The notes under the pieces were generated by a model. That model saw only the letters and a program-made list of their open reading frames with translations, did no database searches and was not told the DNA's origin. Positions 32,941-46,313 of a stretch of DNA of 64,000 nucleotides are shown in pieces. Position numbers and translations under genes: made by a program. Every line of letters begins with the position of its first letter. The first letter of the stretch is position 1. The stretch covers positions 162,971 to 226,970 of the forward strand of contig WBZZ01002344.1 of NCBI GenBank assembly GCA_019918135.1, given 5' to 3'. The stretch is from Paulinella micropora (taxonomy: Eukaryota; Cercozoa; Imbricatea; Euglyphida; Paulinellidae).

Positions 32941-33194
32941 ATATCATTACATTCGTTTAATAATACTTTATACCAAGAATTGTCGCTATTACAAAATAAC
33001 TTAATACTATCGTAAATAGAACGACAATCATTATTTCCATTGTTAATATACACACACGGAAACGAAGTATTCAGACCCGATTGAATACAATAAGTACAAT
33101 TTTCTTTTTTCTTACTGAATTCCCGATTTAGAATATAAAAGTCGCAGGCTGTCCGACCTAACACAGAGCACACGAATAGCAATATCAATAACAT
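32937..33194 (-). CDS. Small secreted-type Cys-rich protein (copy 2)
   Basis: Same 85-residue protein as 23364-23621. Confidence 0.5.
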   Translation of the reverse strand: MLLILLFVCSVLGRTACDFYILNREFSKKKENCTYCIQSGLNTSFPCVYINNGNNDCRSIYDSIKLFCNSDNSWYKVLLNECNDI

Positions 33195-33213
33195 ATATTA
33201 TAATATCTATAAT

Positions 33214-33706
33214 TTACCAAAGTAAGTTCCAAGCCCAGAATGATGCTTGATTTTTGTTTAAATATGCGGGCTTTCCATCCTTTGTTTTAATTGCTTGATG
33301 TCTGGCACGATAACTTTCCCGTCTGTCTTCGTCTTGATGTTTGGTATAATCAGAATAACCAGATGCTCCAAAGTTGATACGACGGCCGTTGTAGATTACA
33401 TAATACTTTTTTCCTTTCACTTTACTCTCGCCGAAGTCTGTCGCTCCTAATGACGAGGCTTTCTCTCTTAGTCCTATTATATATTTAGCCCGCTTTACCT
33501 TCCTCTTTAATTATATTATTATAAATCGCTTCTCGTTGCCTATTTGATAGCGGTAATCTATAAAGGATATTTTGAGGTTTTCTGAAAATGTTGGGGTTTC
33601 TATTCACTAAGTTCTGAGTGATACGGATTTGGTCAATTTCCTTCCCTAGCCGTTCTAGTTCCTCCAGTTGCTCCTCGTCTTTGGTTTTTTCCTTTTTATT
33701 TTCCAT
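33214..33706 (-). pseudogene. DUF5754-like protein, one frameshift (copy 2)
   Basis: Same as 23641-24133, with the same frame change near 33498. Confidence 0.65.
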
Positions 33707-33730
33707 CCTATATTATAGCAGATATAAAAA

Positions 33731-35577
33731 ATGTCGTTTAAAAAAAAAATGGATTGATTATTACAATCAAGCCAGAAGAGAACATAAGGGTCAGTCCAAA
33801 TAATTTATTACGGCAAAGGCCAATGAATTAAAGAGGGCAGATAGAATATTAGATGCTCTAGATTACAAAGGAACAGACATGATCCAACGATAGAAAAATT
33901 AAGGGACAAGATTGAAACATTGAACCAGAATTTAGTATCAAAAAAATACTACAATATGAATTTGAATGAATTAAAGGAACATCTCAGAGATGAAATGGAC
34001 ATTGAAGAATTTGAAGCAAAATATGGTAGTGCTTCCATAGAAGAACAAGTCAATAGACTCGCCATTAAAGCAAGTGGTATTGATAGGTGGAATATTGAGT
34101 TTATGAATAGAGATATTGAGCAAATGAATAGAGATATACAGCGATTAACGAACCTTTGGGGATATACCGAAGAAGAAAAGAAAACACTTGTTAAACTTAC
34201 TCGTAAGGGGCTAACATATTTATTGGAAAAATGTAGAAATGAAATAAAAGTAGTAGCGAAGAGGGAAAACAAACAATGGCAGGCACGGGATTTAAAGGAA
34301 TGGGAACAAAACAGATTAGAATATGAACAGAAAAACCCAGAGAATGCTTTGATTGAAGCAAAGATAGGGGAGGAACACAAAACACTTATGCCAAGATTAA
34401 CAGGTAATCAGAGAGATACGGCAAGACTTGTAGAAGCAATTATTAAAAGTATTCAAGATGTAATTATGAGTCCTAGATTAAGTAGAATACTGGATACCGC
34501 TACAAGGCTTGGTCGTTATACTGTGAGCAGATTAGTATGGAATCGCTTATTAACTATTACTGCTAATCATCCTCAAATCCGTGCTAGGACTGTCGCGGTG
34601 ATGGGAAGACCTGGTGCGGAGTCATTCAGAAGGGCATTAGAAGCATTAGCAAGAAATGAAGCACCAGCAGAGTTACCTCCGCCTAACCCTCGTTTAATGG
34701 CAGTGGGACAACAAAGAATTGGCGATTATGTGTTTTGGGATATGTTAAGAAGAGTAGGCATACAAGCATCAACATTGTTCGCATGGAATACATTTAAAGG
34801 AAGTGTTGAAACTATATCAGCGGTTGCTTTTTGGGAATTTCTAAAGCACACATATAACATATGGACTGCTCAACCAGATGCTATTATTAAATTGGAAGAA
34901 GAACGATTTCATACCGATGGAAGTAATTATAATGGCCCAGCTACACTAGTAGAAAGTCGCCTCCAATTAGAAGATAGGACTCGTGGTAAGTTTCCTTACA
35001 TTTTACCAGCAGACACTTTGGATTTGATTGCTTTTGAACATGATCTATTGTATGCTACTGGTGATAAAAATGTCCAAAACTTCGCCGACCAACGATACTT
35101 TGAAAGAGTTACTAATATAACAGAGTATTTAACAAGTAATGGATTGGCGAGTGAGGAAGTTGCTAAAACTATTTCTGACAATTACAATTCAATGCTTTCA
35201 AAAGCAGATGTATCTAAAATGGCATTACAAGCACAGGGGCGGGCTCGTAGTGGAGTGTCATACTTAGATGCGATGAAATTCTGGAAAACTATTAAATTAA
35301 CACCTCCAGATGCGAAATACGATGCTTTTATATACAATGTAGATCAAACATTAAATTCTATGATTGGGGTTATGAATAATGTGGGCGGTTTGACAAGGAT
35401 GCGACATTTAAAGTAAATAAAATAGCCGATCCTGCTACATTTAGCAAACAATATGAAAAATTGGTAAATTCGTTTAATCAAATGGTAAAGTCACAAGAAA
35501 AAGCGGATGGTGTGAAAGGATATTCTCTTATCACACCAGCAAATGAAACTACAATTAATAATTTTATAGAAAAATAA
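33731..35577 (+). pseudogene. Virion-type protein with PLA2 domain (copy 2)
   Basis: Same as 24158-26004: TAA at 33801-33803, long frame 33920-35416, PLA2-type Y-N-G-P and H-D-L-L-Y, shifted C-terminal tail to 35577. Confidence 0.65.
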
Positions 35578-35582
35578 ATACA

Positions 35583-35973
35583 ATGAATAAAAAAAATACT
35601 TCAGCAGATATAGAGAAGGAAATAATTGTTGAGGTTAAGCCCACACTAAATCAAACAGAAATGGTAGTAGCACCTATGGATCCAATCGGACTCGGTAATA
35701 ACTTGGATATACTTCAAGATAAGACATCCCAAGTAAGGCACTTAAAGGGTTTTGTTAATATGCTAAAAAATAAAACTGGAAAGAAAATATCTTTGACATT
35801 GTCAGATTATGACAATCCTATTAGTGGATGGGAAAAGGCCATAAGACAAGCATTAAACAAAGGGGCTTAGACTAAGTAAGTCAGATATAGCAGAGGTAGA
35901 TGATGTATTAGATAAGAGAATTTATGAAGAAGTGAGGGGTAAATTGACACCAGAACAAATGAAGCAATTAGAA
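35583..35973 (+). pseudogene. 5' fragment of Pro-rich virion gene (copy 2 junction)
   Basis: Same fragment as 26010-26400, cut at the 35974 junction. Confidence 0.8.
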
Positions 35974-36143
35974 GAGGGTGTAAGGATTAGATACATAGAT
36001 TTACCAACCTTAGAAGAATGTAAAAATCAATGGAAGGTTATTTACGGCGATAATGAATGGACTTTTGACGACGACGGCGACGACGACGACGGCGATGAAT
36101 AAATAATATAGAACAGTTTTGTTTTGTTATGCTTATATATAAC

Positions 36144-36809
36144 ATGTCAACCAAAAAAGATTATCTGAGCCAAATAGAAAAATGGACTCATCTGAGTAGT
36201 GATATTAAACTACCAACAAGCAAATCACTTAAACCTGGTATCGTCGCATTTTACGAAAAATACCGACCCGAACAAAATCTACAGAGTGACAATGTTGAAG
36301 TTGTATTACCTTCTTCCGATACGATGAAAAAATTCTTTGATAATGAACCAGAAACAACAGAAGAATTTACACCCTTTCAAGAAAGTGATTTGAAGGAAAC
36401 TGGTATTACTGAAATTAAAACTAATGTAGGAGAAGAACTGGCGAAAAAAGAATTGCTAGTTTTAGAAGTAAAAGAGGAGTCCGCACCAGTTAGGGAGAAG
36501 AAAACACCTATTAAAGCAAAGCGAAATCCGCCCGAGAGCGGGTATAGTTGCTATGAAATAATAACGGCACATTTGAAAGTATCAAAAGAACCGTTTAATT
36601 TCTTGTATATGAAAGTGGAAGACCGCACCATATTACAGGAGGATATGAAGAAATGGCACGAGAGTAGATATGCTCACATACCACCAGACCAACGACCTAT
36701 TTTTAAATATGGCAAGTTAGATTATAAGACATTTTTCCGCGATGTCTTATCTCAGCACGAAGGGAAACTAACAACACTAAAAGATATGTATGACAGGTTT
36801 CATATGTAA
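36144..36809 (+). CDS. Hypothetical provirus protein (copy 3, intact)
   Basis: Copy of 8305-8970 with an intact frame. It shares the Pro variant (E-F-T-P-F) with copy 2. Confidence 0.65.
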   Translation: MSTKKDYLSQIEKWTHLSSDIKLPTSKSLKPGIVAFYEKYRPEQNLQSDNVEVVLPSSDTMKKFFDNEPETTEEFTPFQESDLKETGITEIKTNVGEELAKKELLVLEVKEESAPVREKKTPIKAKRNPPESGYSCYEIITAHLKVSKEPFNFLYMKVEDRTILQEDMKKWHESRYAHIPPDQRPIFKYGKLDYKTFFRDVLSQHEGKLTTLKDMYDRFHM

Positions 36810-37430
36810 TCAGCAGTCAGTGCTATATCTCTCATCACATCAATATTAAAATATGATGGTTTAAAGGATACATAATCGGCTGATGCCGTTTTGTAATATA
36901 CTTCCAATGTTATTGGAGCATCTGTCGCATATGTCAATAAAACCTCATTGGTTGTATTTCCAGAAATTCGTATTGTTGTATTATTGGTGGTGTCCGCGGG
37001 GATTGGGCAAGTCATCGACCATATCATTTTCATTTGGACTCCGTATCTTTGAATTAGCCATACACAATCAAAAGACTTATACTCAATGGCGGTTGTATAA
37101 TTTAGCACTTCACTATAAAAATCATCAACATTTGTTCCGTCCGTTTTATGAAACCAGAACTGAAAGGTTCCAATTCCAGACGGGGCGGGCAAATTTAAAG
37201 ACCCACGAAAAGCAACTTTAATAAAGTAACCATAACCTAAATTGGATATCGTTTTTGCTACCATATCCGCCACTACAAAGAGTAGTGAATGTTGAACTTT
37301 CCATCCACAATCTAAGATCAATACCAACATAAGCATTTTGAATGTTTCTTGTTAATGTAGGAGTAGCAGTAACGGCGATAGTTTTAGTATCAATAGACTG
37401 CTGTTCCTGTGATCGTCCAAATATATTCAT
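36800..37430 (-). pseudogene. Fibre-type protein (MNIFG family), frameshifted (copy 3)
   Basis: Same two-frame structure as copy 2 (27226-27856), with the extra T near 37254. Confidence 0.65.
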
Positions 37431-37480
37431 TTTTTAAGACTAAATATACATTCTACAATATAAAATAATATAATTAAAAT

Positions 37481-40400
37481 ATGAACCATTTAGGAAATCC
37501 ATGGACTTATCATTTTTACGGCTCTGTCATAGTAGATGAGGATTTAGAAATTGATGGAGTGTTATATGGTGATCATATTGAAGCAAACTCAATACAAGCA
37601 AGGACTGATGACATATCAATATCCTCGCGAAATAACAACTCTTCCTTGTTGATATCTGATACTGGTTATGTCTCAATTAATAATGAATACGATCTACCAA
37701 TAGCGGACGGCACGGCGAACCAAGTATTAAAAACAGATGAGTTAGGCAATACTTCATTTGCTACATTAAATTCAAGTTATATAAGCGACTTTGAATTAGA
37801 TAAATTAACGGATGTATTAATAACAGGCACACCATCTAATAATCAACTGCTCATTTATAGCACTGGACAATGGAGAAATGTGGCATCGCCTTTTCTGAGA
37901 TTAGATGGTCTCGCCATGATGATAGGAGATTTAAATATGGGAGGTCTTAGTATTGTAAATGTAAATCTCGTTGATGGTATTGATGTTTCCGTCCTTGATG
38001 CTTCTGTGGTTAAACTCGCTGGCAACCAAACCATAGCGGGAACTAAGATATTCAGTAATATAATAAATGCGAGTGCTGGCATTGATATGAAAAGTCAAAG
38101 CATAACGAATGTTAATCTGGTTGATGGTGTTGATATTTCCACCCTTGACACTTCGGTGGTTAAATTAACAGGAGACCAAACCATAGCAGGGAATAAAATA
38201 TTCACTACTTATTTGGGTATAAAGGATTCAAATCCATTAAATACAGGGAAGTTATTCTTCAGTTATAACAATAATAGTGGTGCTATTTATTCGTCGGAGG
38301 CAGATGGAACAATAGGACATCCATTGAATATTGTCGGTTCGTCCATAGTCCTCGCTTCTACCTTGGGGAGTGGAATAACATTGACTGGCAATGTTTTAAA
38401 TTTTAACAGGACGACAGCAATCAGCGGACTTCCAGCACCATTCTATGACGGCGATGCTTCAACAAAAGCATATACTGATACGAAACTGGCAAAGGACGGC
38501 ACAACGGCTATGACGGGCAGTTTAAATATGGGAGGATTTGCGATTACAAATGTTGGTAATGTTGATGGCGTTGATGTTTCCGTTCTTGACACTTCGGTGG
38601 TTAAATTAACAACCGACCAAACCACAGCAGGGACAAAGACATTTAATAACCAAATTTCAATGGGCACTAACCTTGTTCCAACATTAGCAGACCATGTATT
38701 AAATAAAAAATATGTTGATGATAATTGTGTGAAATTAACAACAGACCAAACCATAGCAGGGACTAAAACATTTAATAATCAGATTTCAATGGGAACAAAC
38801 TTAATTCCAACACTAGCAGACCATGTAGCGAATAAAAAATGTGTTGACGATAATTGTGTGAAATTAACAACAGACCAAACAATCGGAGGTAATAAAACAT
38901 TTAGAGATAAAATAACGACATCACTAATATCAACAATAAGCAGACCGATAATTATAGGAAACACGACAAAAGGCACAGGGACGAGAGGAGGCTTAGAATT
39001 ATACGGAACGGCAAGCAATATCGGAGGGGCACATTTACAAGCAATAACAACGGCGGATGCTTACCCCACATTTCAATTATTGAACTGGTCGCACGATAAT
39101 GTAAGTTTAGTTTTTGATAGTTATTTTGACGGGACGAACTGGAAATCAAGCCATAGCGGGTCAAACTTTTTAATACAGAAAGGAGGTAATAAACTCGTTT
39201 TTAATTATAAATCAGGAATAACGGCAGGAAACAATATAACATGGTCTGAGGCGATGAATATAAGCACAGCAGGATTACTAACGGCAAATGCGGGAGTATC
39301 AACGACTACATTAACAACAAGCGATAATGTAGTAGTAGGAACGGGTAAAAAAATATTTATAGACAGAGGTGCGACAGCAAACAATAAATTAGTTTTGTTT
39401 GATGGAGGAACAGGATCAACAACTTCTATTAGTGGGCTCGGTATCGCCAACTCTATATTCATATACAATACTTCAACAGGAGATAGCCACGTTTTTTATG
39501 ATGCTATGACAGAATTATTTAGAATTAACAGCACAGCGATTACGGCGACAAAATCAATAATAGCAAATGGAGGTTTAAATATGAATAGTCAAAGGATTAC
39601 AAATGTAAATCAACTAAATGGAAGGACTGTTTCAACTCTATTTAGCGAACACGATGCGAACAAGGCTAAAATATCAGCAGACGGCTCAATAGACACACAT
39701 AGCGATGTTATCATATCAAATCCACAAAACGGCCAATTATTAACATACAACGGCACAAACTGGGTGAATTCCACTGGGTCATTGGCTTTTCTTGCTTTAT
39801 CAGGTGGAACAATGACGGGAGATGTAAAATATGGGGCTTCTGCTTTTACTTTATACACCGCCCCGCAGACTATGACCACCAACAATTCTGGAGGGTTTGT
39901 TGCTTCTGCTTCTAATGAATACAATCCAGCATATTATGCTTTTAATTCCGACCAGAATGATTATTGGAGCACTGCTATATACTACAACGACACAACAGGA
40001 GTTTATAATAGAACCCCCGCAACCACGAATACTTGGGGAGGAACAGCATACACAGGCGAATATATAAAAATAGATTTAGGAGCAATATACAAGATAAAAA
40101 ATTATTATGTCAGGTCTTCGTCTGCTAATTACATTGAAACAACACCGAGCATTTGGTATGTAGGAGTAAGCACTGACAACGCGACTTACACCTTATGGGA
40201 CAGCAGGAGTGGAGAGGCTTGGGCTTCACAAACAACTAAAACATATACACCCGCTTCAAATGCTACTGCTAGATATATTATATTTGTAGTGAATAAGACG
40301 GGAAGCGGTGGAACTTCATTTAGAAGTCAGCCACGTATAGCAAGTTTGTATTTTGATTATGAGACTTTTAATTATGACATAACGAATGTTAGAAATATGA

Positions 40401-41912
40401 CAGGCTATTCAATAACAACAAGCGGAGCCATAACGGCTAGCGGATTGATAACGGCTAGCGGAGGATTAACAGGAACTACATTAACGGCTAGCGGATTGAT
40501 AACTGCTAATGCGGGGCTTGATATGAAAAGTCAGATTTTATCAAATAGCCACTCCATCGGCTTCAACAGACGGGGCGAACAAAACTTATGTAGATACATT
40601 AGACGGGCAAAATGTGAAATTAACTGGAACTCAAACAATAGCAGGAACAAAAGAATTTAGCGGAAAATTAGCAACTTCATTAGGCATCCCGTGTATAGTA
40701 GGTAGGAATTCAAAGGGAACAGGAGCGACAGAAGGCTTAGAATTGTATGGAACAAGTGGTAATATAAATGGTCCGCACATTCAAGCATTTGTTCATGATT
40801 CCGTTTATCCCACATTCCAATTACTAAACTGGAGTCAAGACAACATTACTTTAAATTTTGATAGTTATTACGATGGCGCGAACTGGAAATCAAGCGACCC
40901 AGGCTCAAACTTTCAAATAGCAAAAGGAAACGACAAACTCACATTTAACTATAAAACAGGTGTAGCACTGGGAGGAAATATTGCTTGGTCTGAGGCGATG
41001 AACATAAACACTGCTGGACTATTAACAGCGAATGCTGGAATAAGCACAACAACGGCGACGGCGAGTGGAGTGATAACCGCAAATGCTGGTATTAGTTCGG
41101 CTCAAAATATTGTAATAACTAACACAACATCTACACTTTTCTTTACAGACGGCACGACAACTACGTGCGGTGTAAAGTGGACGGATAGCAACCACTGCAT
41201 ATTTTGTAAGAGAAACTCAGATCAAATGTATATTAAAGAGTATGGCAATATGTACTTTCAAACAACAGGTTCTACTACACGAGCACAAATAAATTCAGGT
41301 GGTCTTTATGTTCCTTCGGATAGTGCTACTACTTCGGTTCAAATAGGGATATCAAGAAATGCGGGTTTCGTGAATGAACCAATGATTTTGATAAGGTCTG
41401 GTAATAATGCTAGTAACCGCGGTTTCATTGGTCATAGTGGAACACAACTTTATGTTTGGAATACTTCAAATACAAATGGCGAACCTTCGGGAGGTTATAA
41501 TTATATGACCGTCGGAGGTGGATGGGGATACTCGTCGGACAGAAGAATGAAAGCAGATATTAAGATATTAGAATGCGGGGATTGTTGGGAAAAATTAATG
41601 AAACTAAATTGTTGCTCATATTATTGGAAAACAGATGAGAAGAAAGAAAAAAAGAATTGTGCTTTTATTGCGGATGAAGTTAAAAAAATTTTCCCTGAGT
41701 TTGTTGAAACTACGAAAATGAAAATAGGTGATGAGGAAAATATTGAAGGAATAGAATATACGAATTTTATACCGATATTGGTCAGTGCTTTTCAACACAT
41801 GGCGGAAAAGATGGTTAATTTAGAAAAAAAAATTCTACTTAATATAGTACAAGACCAAACCAATCAAATAGCAGAAATAAGAGCGGTTTTATTTCCACCT
41901 AATGCCTCCTAG
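37481..41912 (+). CDS. Tail-fibre-like protein with Peptidase_S74 domain (copy 3)
   Basis: Same as copy 2: a 1059-codon frame (37481-40660) and a 432-codon frame (40614-41912), with the same one-base break between them near 40540-40560. Domain order as described for 27907-32338. Confidence 0.82.
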
Positions 41913-42257
41913 ATTACATCCACCACCGCCTATTATTGATATGGCGGATGGCGAACTAACACCAGAATTAAAGTCTCGTGTTTTGGACATTTCGTTGAAG
42001 AACGAGGAACGGAAGCAGGAGCATGAATACACCGATAATTGGGACTGCTGTTGTATGACAAAAAAACAGATAGCAGATTAATAAAATATTTATTCCAAAT
42101 AGCAATCATAATAGCAATAATCGCATTGGCGATCGTAAAACTTTCTAACCATAATCTTGATTGTAATCAAACTAATGTGTATGTGGGGCTCATTTCGTTG
42201 ATGGTAGGAATAGTGCTTCCAAGCCCATCTTCAAGTTCTGGGGGTGGTAAGAAGTAA
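41902..42257 (+). pseudogene. Membrane protein, probably frameshifted (copy 3)
   Basis: Identical to 22755-23110. Confidence 0.5.
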
Positions 42258-42289
42258 ATTCAAATAATATAAACTATGTATATAATATA

Positions 42290-42514
42290 ATGAAGTATTG
42301 TGTGTCGTGTAAAATCTTCTATCCTCCCATATTTTTTATAGGTAAAAAATGGAAAATGTGTAAAGAATGTGATTCCTGTCGTAAAAAAAAGAATGTTAAT
42401 AATGAAATATGTGTCCATATGAATAAACAGAAATATTGTTTGCTGTGTATAGTATCGGAAAAAAAACCAGAGCCGATTGCTCATTCTGAACCTTGGATGG
42501 AGTGGTTGAATTAA
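42290..42514 (+). CDS. Small Cys-rich zinc-binding protein (copy 3)
   Basis: Identical to 23143-23367. Confidence 0.6.
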   Translation: MKYCVSCKIFYPPIFFIGKKWKMCKECDSCRKKKNVNNEICVHMNKQKYCLLCIVSEKKPEPIAHSEPWMEWLN

Positions 42515-42768
42515 ATATCATTACATTCGTTTAATAATACTTTATACCAAGAATTGTCGCTATTACAAAATAACTTAATACTATCGTAAATAGAACGACA
42601 ATCATTATTTCCATTGTTAATATACACACACGGAAACGAAGTATTCAGACCCGATTGAATACAATAAGTACAATTTTCTTTTTTCTTACTGAATTCCCGA
42701 TTTAGAATATAAAAGTCGCAGGCTGTCCGACCTAACACAGAGCACACGAATAGCAATATCAATAACAT
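42511..42768 (-). CDS. Small secreted-type Cys-rich protein (copy 3)
   Basis: Identical to 23364-23621. Confidence 0.5.
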   Translation of the reverse strand: MLLILLFVCSVLGRTACDFYILNREFSKKKENCTYCIQSGLNTSFPCVYINNGNNDCRSIYDSIKLFCNSDNSWYKVLLNECNDI

Positions 42769-42787
42769 ATATTATAATATCTATAAT

Positions 42788-43280
42788 TTACCAAAGTAAG
42801 TTCCAAGCCCAGAATGATGCTTGATTTTTGTTTAAATATGCGGGCTTTCCATCCTTTGTTTTAATTGCTTGATGTCTGGCACGATAACTTTCCCGTCTGT
42901 CTTCGTCTTGATGTTTGGTATAATCAGAATAACCAGATGCTCCAAAGTTGATACGACGGCCGTTGTAGATTACATAATACTTTTTTCCTTTCACTTTACT
43001 CTCGCCGAAGTCTGTCGCTCCTAATGACGAGGCTTTCTCTCTTAGTCCTATTATATATTTAGCCCGCTTTACCTTCCTCTTTAATTATATTATTATAAAT
43101 CGCTTCTCGTTGCCTATTTGATAGCGGTAATCTATAAAGGATATTTTGAGGTTTTCTGAAAATGTTGGGGTTTCTATTCACTAAGTTCTGAGTGATACGG
43201 ATTTGGTCAATTTCCTTCCCTAGCCGTTCTAGTTCCTCCAGTTGCTCCTCGTCTTTGGTTTTTTCCTTTTTATTTTCCAT
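42788..43280 (-). pseudogene. DUF5754-like protein, one frameshift (copy 3)
   Basis: Identical to 23641-24133. Confidence 0.65.
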
Positions 43281-43304
43281 CCTATATTATAGCAGATATA
43301 AAAA

Positions 43305-45151
43305 ATGTCGTTTAAAAAAAAAATGGATTGATTATTACAATCAAGCCAGAAGAGAACATAAGGGTCAGTCCAAATAATTTATTACGGCAAAGGCCAATGA
43401 ATTAAAGAGGGCAGATAGAATATTAGATGCTCTAGATTACAAAGGAACAGACATGATCCAACGATAGAAAAATTAAGGGACAAGATTGAAACATTGAACC
43501 AGAATTTAGTATCAAAAAAATACTACAATATGAATTTGAATGAATTAAAGGAACATCTCAGAGATGAAATGGACATTGAAGAATTTGAAGCAAAATATGG
43601 TAGTGCTTCCATAGAAGAACAAGTCAATAGACTCGCCATTAAAGCAAGTGGTATTGATAGGTGGAATATTGAGTTTATGAATAGAGATATTGAGCAAATG
43701 AATAGAGATATACAGCGATTAACGAACCTTTGGGGATATACCGAAGAAGAAAAGAAAACACTTGTTAAACTTACTCGTAAGGGGCTAACATATTTATTGG
43801 AAAAATGTAGAAATGAAATAAAAGTAGTAGCGAAGAGGGAAAACAAACAATGGCAGGCACGGGATTTAAAGGAATGGGAACAAAACAGATTAGAATATGA
43901 ACAGAAAAACCCAGAGAATGCTTTGATTGAAGCAAAGATAGGGGAGGAACACAAAACACTTATGCCAAGATTAACAGGTAATCAGAGAGATACGGCAAGA
44001 CTTGTAGAAGCAATTATTAAAAGTATTCAAGATGTAATTATGAGTCCTAGATTAAGTAGAATACTGGATACCGCTACAAGGCTTGGTCGTTATACTGTGA
44101 GCAGATTAGTATGGAATCGCTTATTAACTATTACTGCTAATCATCCTCAAATCCGTGCTAGGACTGTCGCGGTGATGGGAAGACCTGGTGCGGAGTCATT
44201 CAGAAGGGCATTAGAAGCATTAGCAAGAAATGAAGCACCAGCAGAGTTACCTCCGCCTAACCCTCGTTTAATGGCAGTGGGACAACAAAGAATTGGCGAT
44301 TATGTGTTTTGGGATATGTTAAGAAGAGTAGGCATACAAGCATCAACATTGTTCGCATGGAATACATTTAAAGGAAGTGTTGAAACTATAGCAGCGGTTG
44401 CTTTTTGGGAATTTCTAAAGCACACATATAACATATGGACTGCTCAACCAGATGCTATTATTAAATTGGAAGAAGAACGATTTCATACCGATGGAAGTAA
44501 TTATAATGGCCCAGCTACACTAGTAGAAAGTCGCCTCCAATTAGAAGATAGGACTCGTGGTAAGTTTCCTTACATTTTACCAGCAGACACTTTGGATTTG
44601 ATTGCTTTTGAACATGATCTATTGTATGCTACTGGTGATAAAAATGTCCAAAACTTCGCCGACCAACGATACTTTGAAAGAGTTACTAATATAACAGAGT
44701 ATTTAACAAGTAATGGATTGGCGAGTGAGGAAGTTGCTAAAACTATTTCTGACAATTACAATTCAATGCTTTCAAAAGCAGATGTATCTAAAATGGCATT
44801 ACAAGCACAGGGGCGGGCTCGTAGTGGAGTGTCATACTTAGATGCGATGAAATTCTGGAAAACTATTAAATTAACACCTCCAGATGCGAAATACGATGCT
44901 TTTATATACAATGTAGATCAAACATTAAATTCTATGATTGGGGTTATGAATAATGTGGGCGGTTTGACAAGGATGCGACATTTAAAGTAAATAAAATAGC
45001 CGATCCTGCTACATTTAGCAAACAATATGAAAAATTGGTAAATTCGTTTAATCAAATGGTAAAGTCACAAGAAAAAGCGGATGGTGTGAAAGGATATTCT
45101 CTTATCACACCAGCAAATGAAACTACAATTAATAATTTTATAGAAAAATAA
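43305..45151 (+). pseudogene. Virion-type protein with PLA2 domain (copy 3)
   Basis: Same breaks as the other copies (TAA at 43375-43377; long frame 43494-44990). One substitution, Ser to Ala near 44391, is unique to this copy. Confidence 0.65.
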
Positions 45152-45156
45152 ATACA

Positions 45157-46302
45157 ATGAATAAAAAAAATACTTCAGCAGATATAGAGAAGGAAATAAT
45201 TGTTGAGGTTAAGCCCACACTAAATCAAACAGAAATGGTAGTAGCACCTATGGATCCAATCGGACTCGGTAATAACTTGGATATACTTCAAGATAAGACA
45301 TCCCAAGTAAGGCACTTAAAGGGTTTTGTTAATATGCTAAAAAATAAAACTGGAAAGAAAATATCTTTGACATTGTCAGATTATGACAATCCTATTAGTG
45401 GATGGGAAAAGGCCATAAGACAAGCATTAAACAAAGGGGCTTAGACTAAGTAAGTCAGATATAGCAGAGGTAGATGATGTATTAGATAAGAGAATTTATG
45501 AAGAAGTGAGGGGTAAATTGACACCAGAACAAATGAAGCAATTAGAAGATTTAGATTTGAAGGATTCGGAATTTGAAAAGGCGACACCTAAAGGGCTAAC
45601 ACCTGCTCCTGAACTAAAACCTGAACCAAAACCAATGCCTGAGCCAACACCAGCACCAGCACCACAACCTCAACTAACACCAGCATTTGTAGAGGAACCT
45701 GTTCAACCGCCACATAATAATGTAAAAGAAGATCCAGATCCAGCAACAACACCAAATCAAGCCATGGTTGATAGCATGAGAAGTATTGATCAATTGGTTG
45801 ATAAGATTATGGGAAAACCTCCCGCCGATGAAAGAGAAGACCTATTGGCACTTATTCGTTTTCTAATACCAAGCGACCAAAATGGAGGTATCGGCACTTC
45901 GCAGACAAACTCACTCATTAAAGGTAATGAACAAAGACGAGATCGTATGCTAGAGACAAAGAATGATTTTGAATTACTAGACAACACACTTTATATCAAC
46001 ACAAATAATCACTTTGTGGTGAATAAATACAATAGAGCAGTCATTCAGACTAGAGTAAAAGAAAAAAGAGAGTTTCCAAAAATGAAAGGAAAACTGACTA
46101 GAAACTTTCCTGCTGAAATCCGCGACAAGTTCAAACTCGCCCAGAGAGGAAGGATTTTAAACCGCTTGTCAATCCTCCAAGTAATTATGCTTTTGGTAGT
46201 CCTTACTCTCCTTATTTCTATAATTATGCTTCACCACCCCAACCTTTTGGGGCTAAATATGATAATTATAGATATAATCCAAACTATTTTCAAAACCCAT
46301 AA
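45157..46302 (+). pseudogene. Pro-rich virion-type protein, full length, two frameshifts
   Basis: The only complete copy. The ATG at 45157 opens 95 codons (M-N-K-K-N-T-S-A-D). The match shifts near 45437 at A-A-A-G-G-G-G to the frame containing 45506-46160, with a Pro/Ala/Glu-rich repeat (E-P-K-P-M-P-E-P-T-P-A-P-A) and a conserved-looking block L-Y-I-N-T-N-N-H-F-V-V-N-K-Y. Near 46160 it shifts again to a Tyr/Pro/Asn-rich tail (N-Y-A-F-G-S-P-Y-S-P-Y) ending at TAA 46300-46302. The hydrophobic end of the unshifted frame is therefore spurious. Its position before the packaging ATPase suggests a structural protein; family not recognised. Confidence 0.55.
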
Positions 46303-46313
46303 TATAGTAAAAC

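Larger units (their letters stand above)
26401..35973. repeat. Tandem provirus block, copy 2
   Basis: A direct copy, 9573 bp; one base is missing in a C-run near 26960. The 26401 junction fuses the Pro-rich virion gene (its 5' part) to the helicase 3' end at a short shared GAAG. Confidence 0.95.
35974..45547. repeat. Tandem provirus block, copy 3
   Basis: A direct copy, 9574 bp, with the same fusion junction as copy 2. Beyond 45547 the sequence runs on into the unique right half of the provirus. I see only two differences from copy 2: the restored C-run base and a T/G change near 44391 (Ser to Ala). Confidence 0.95.
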
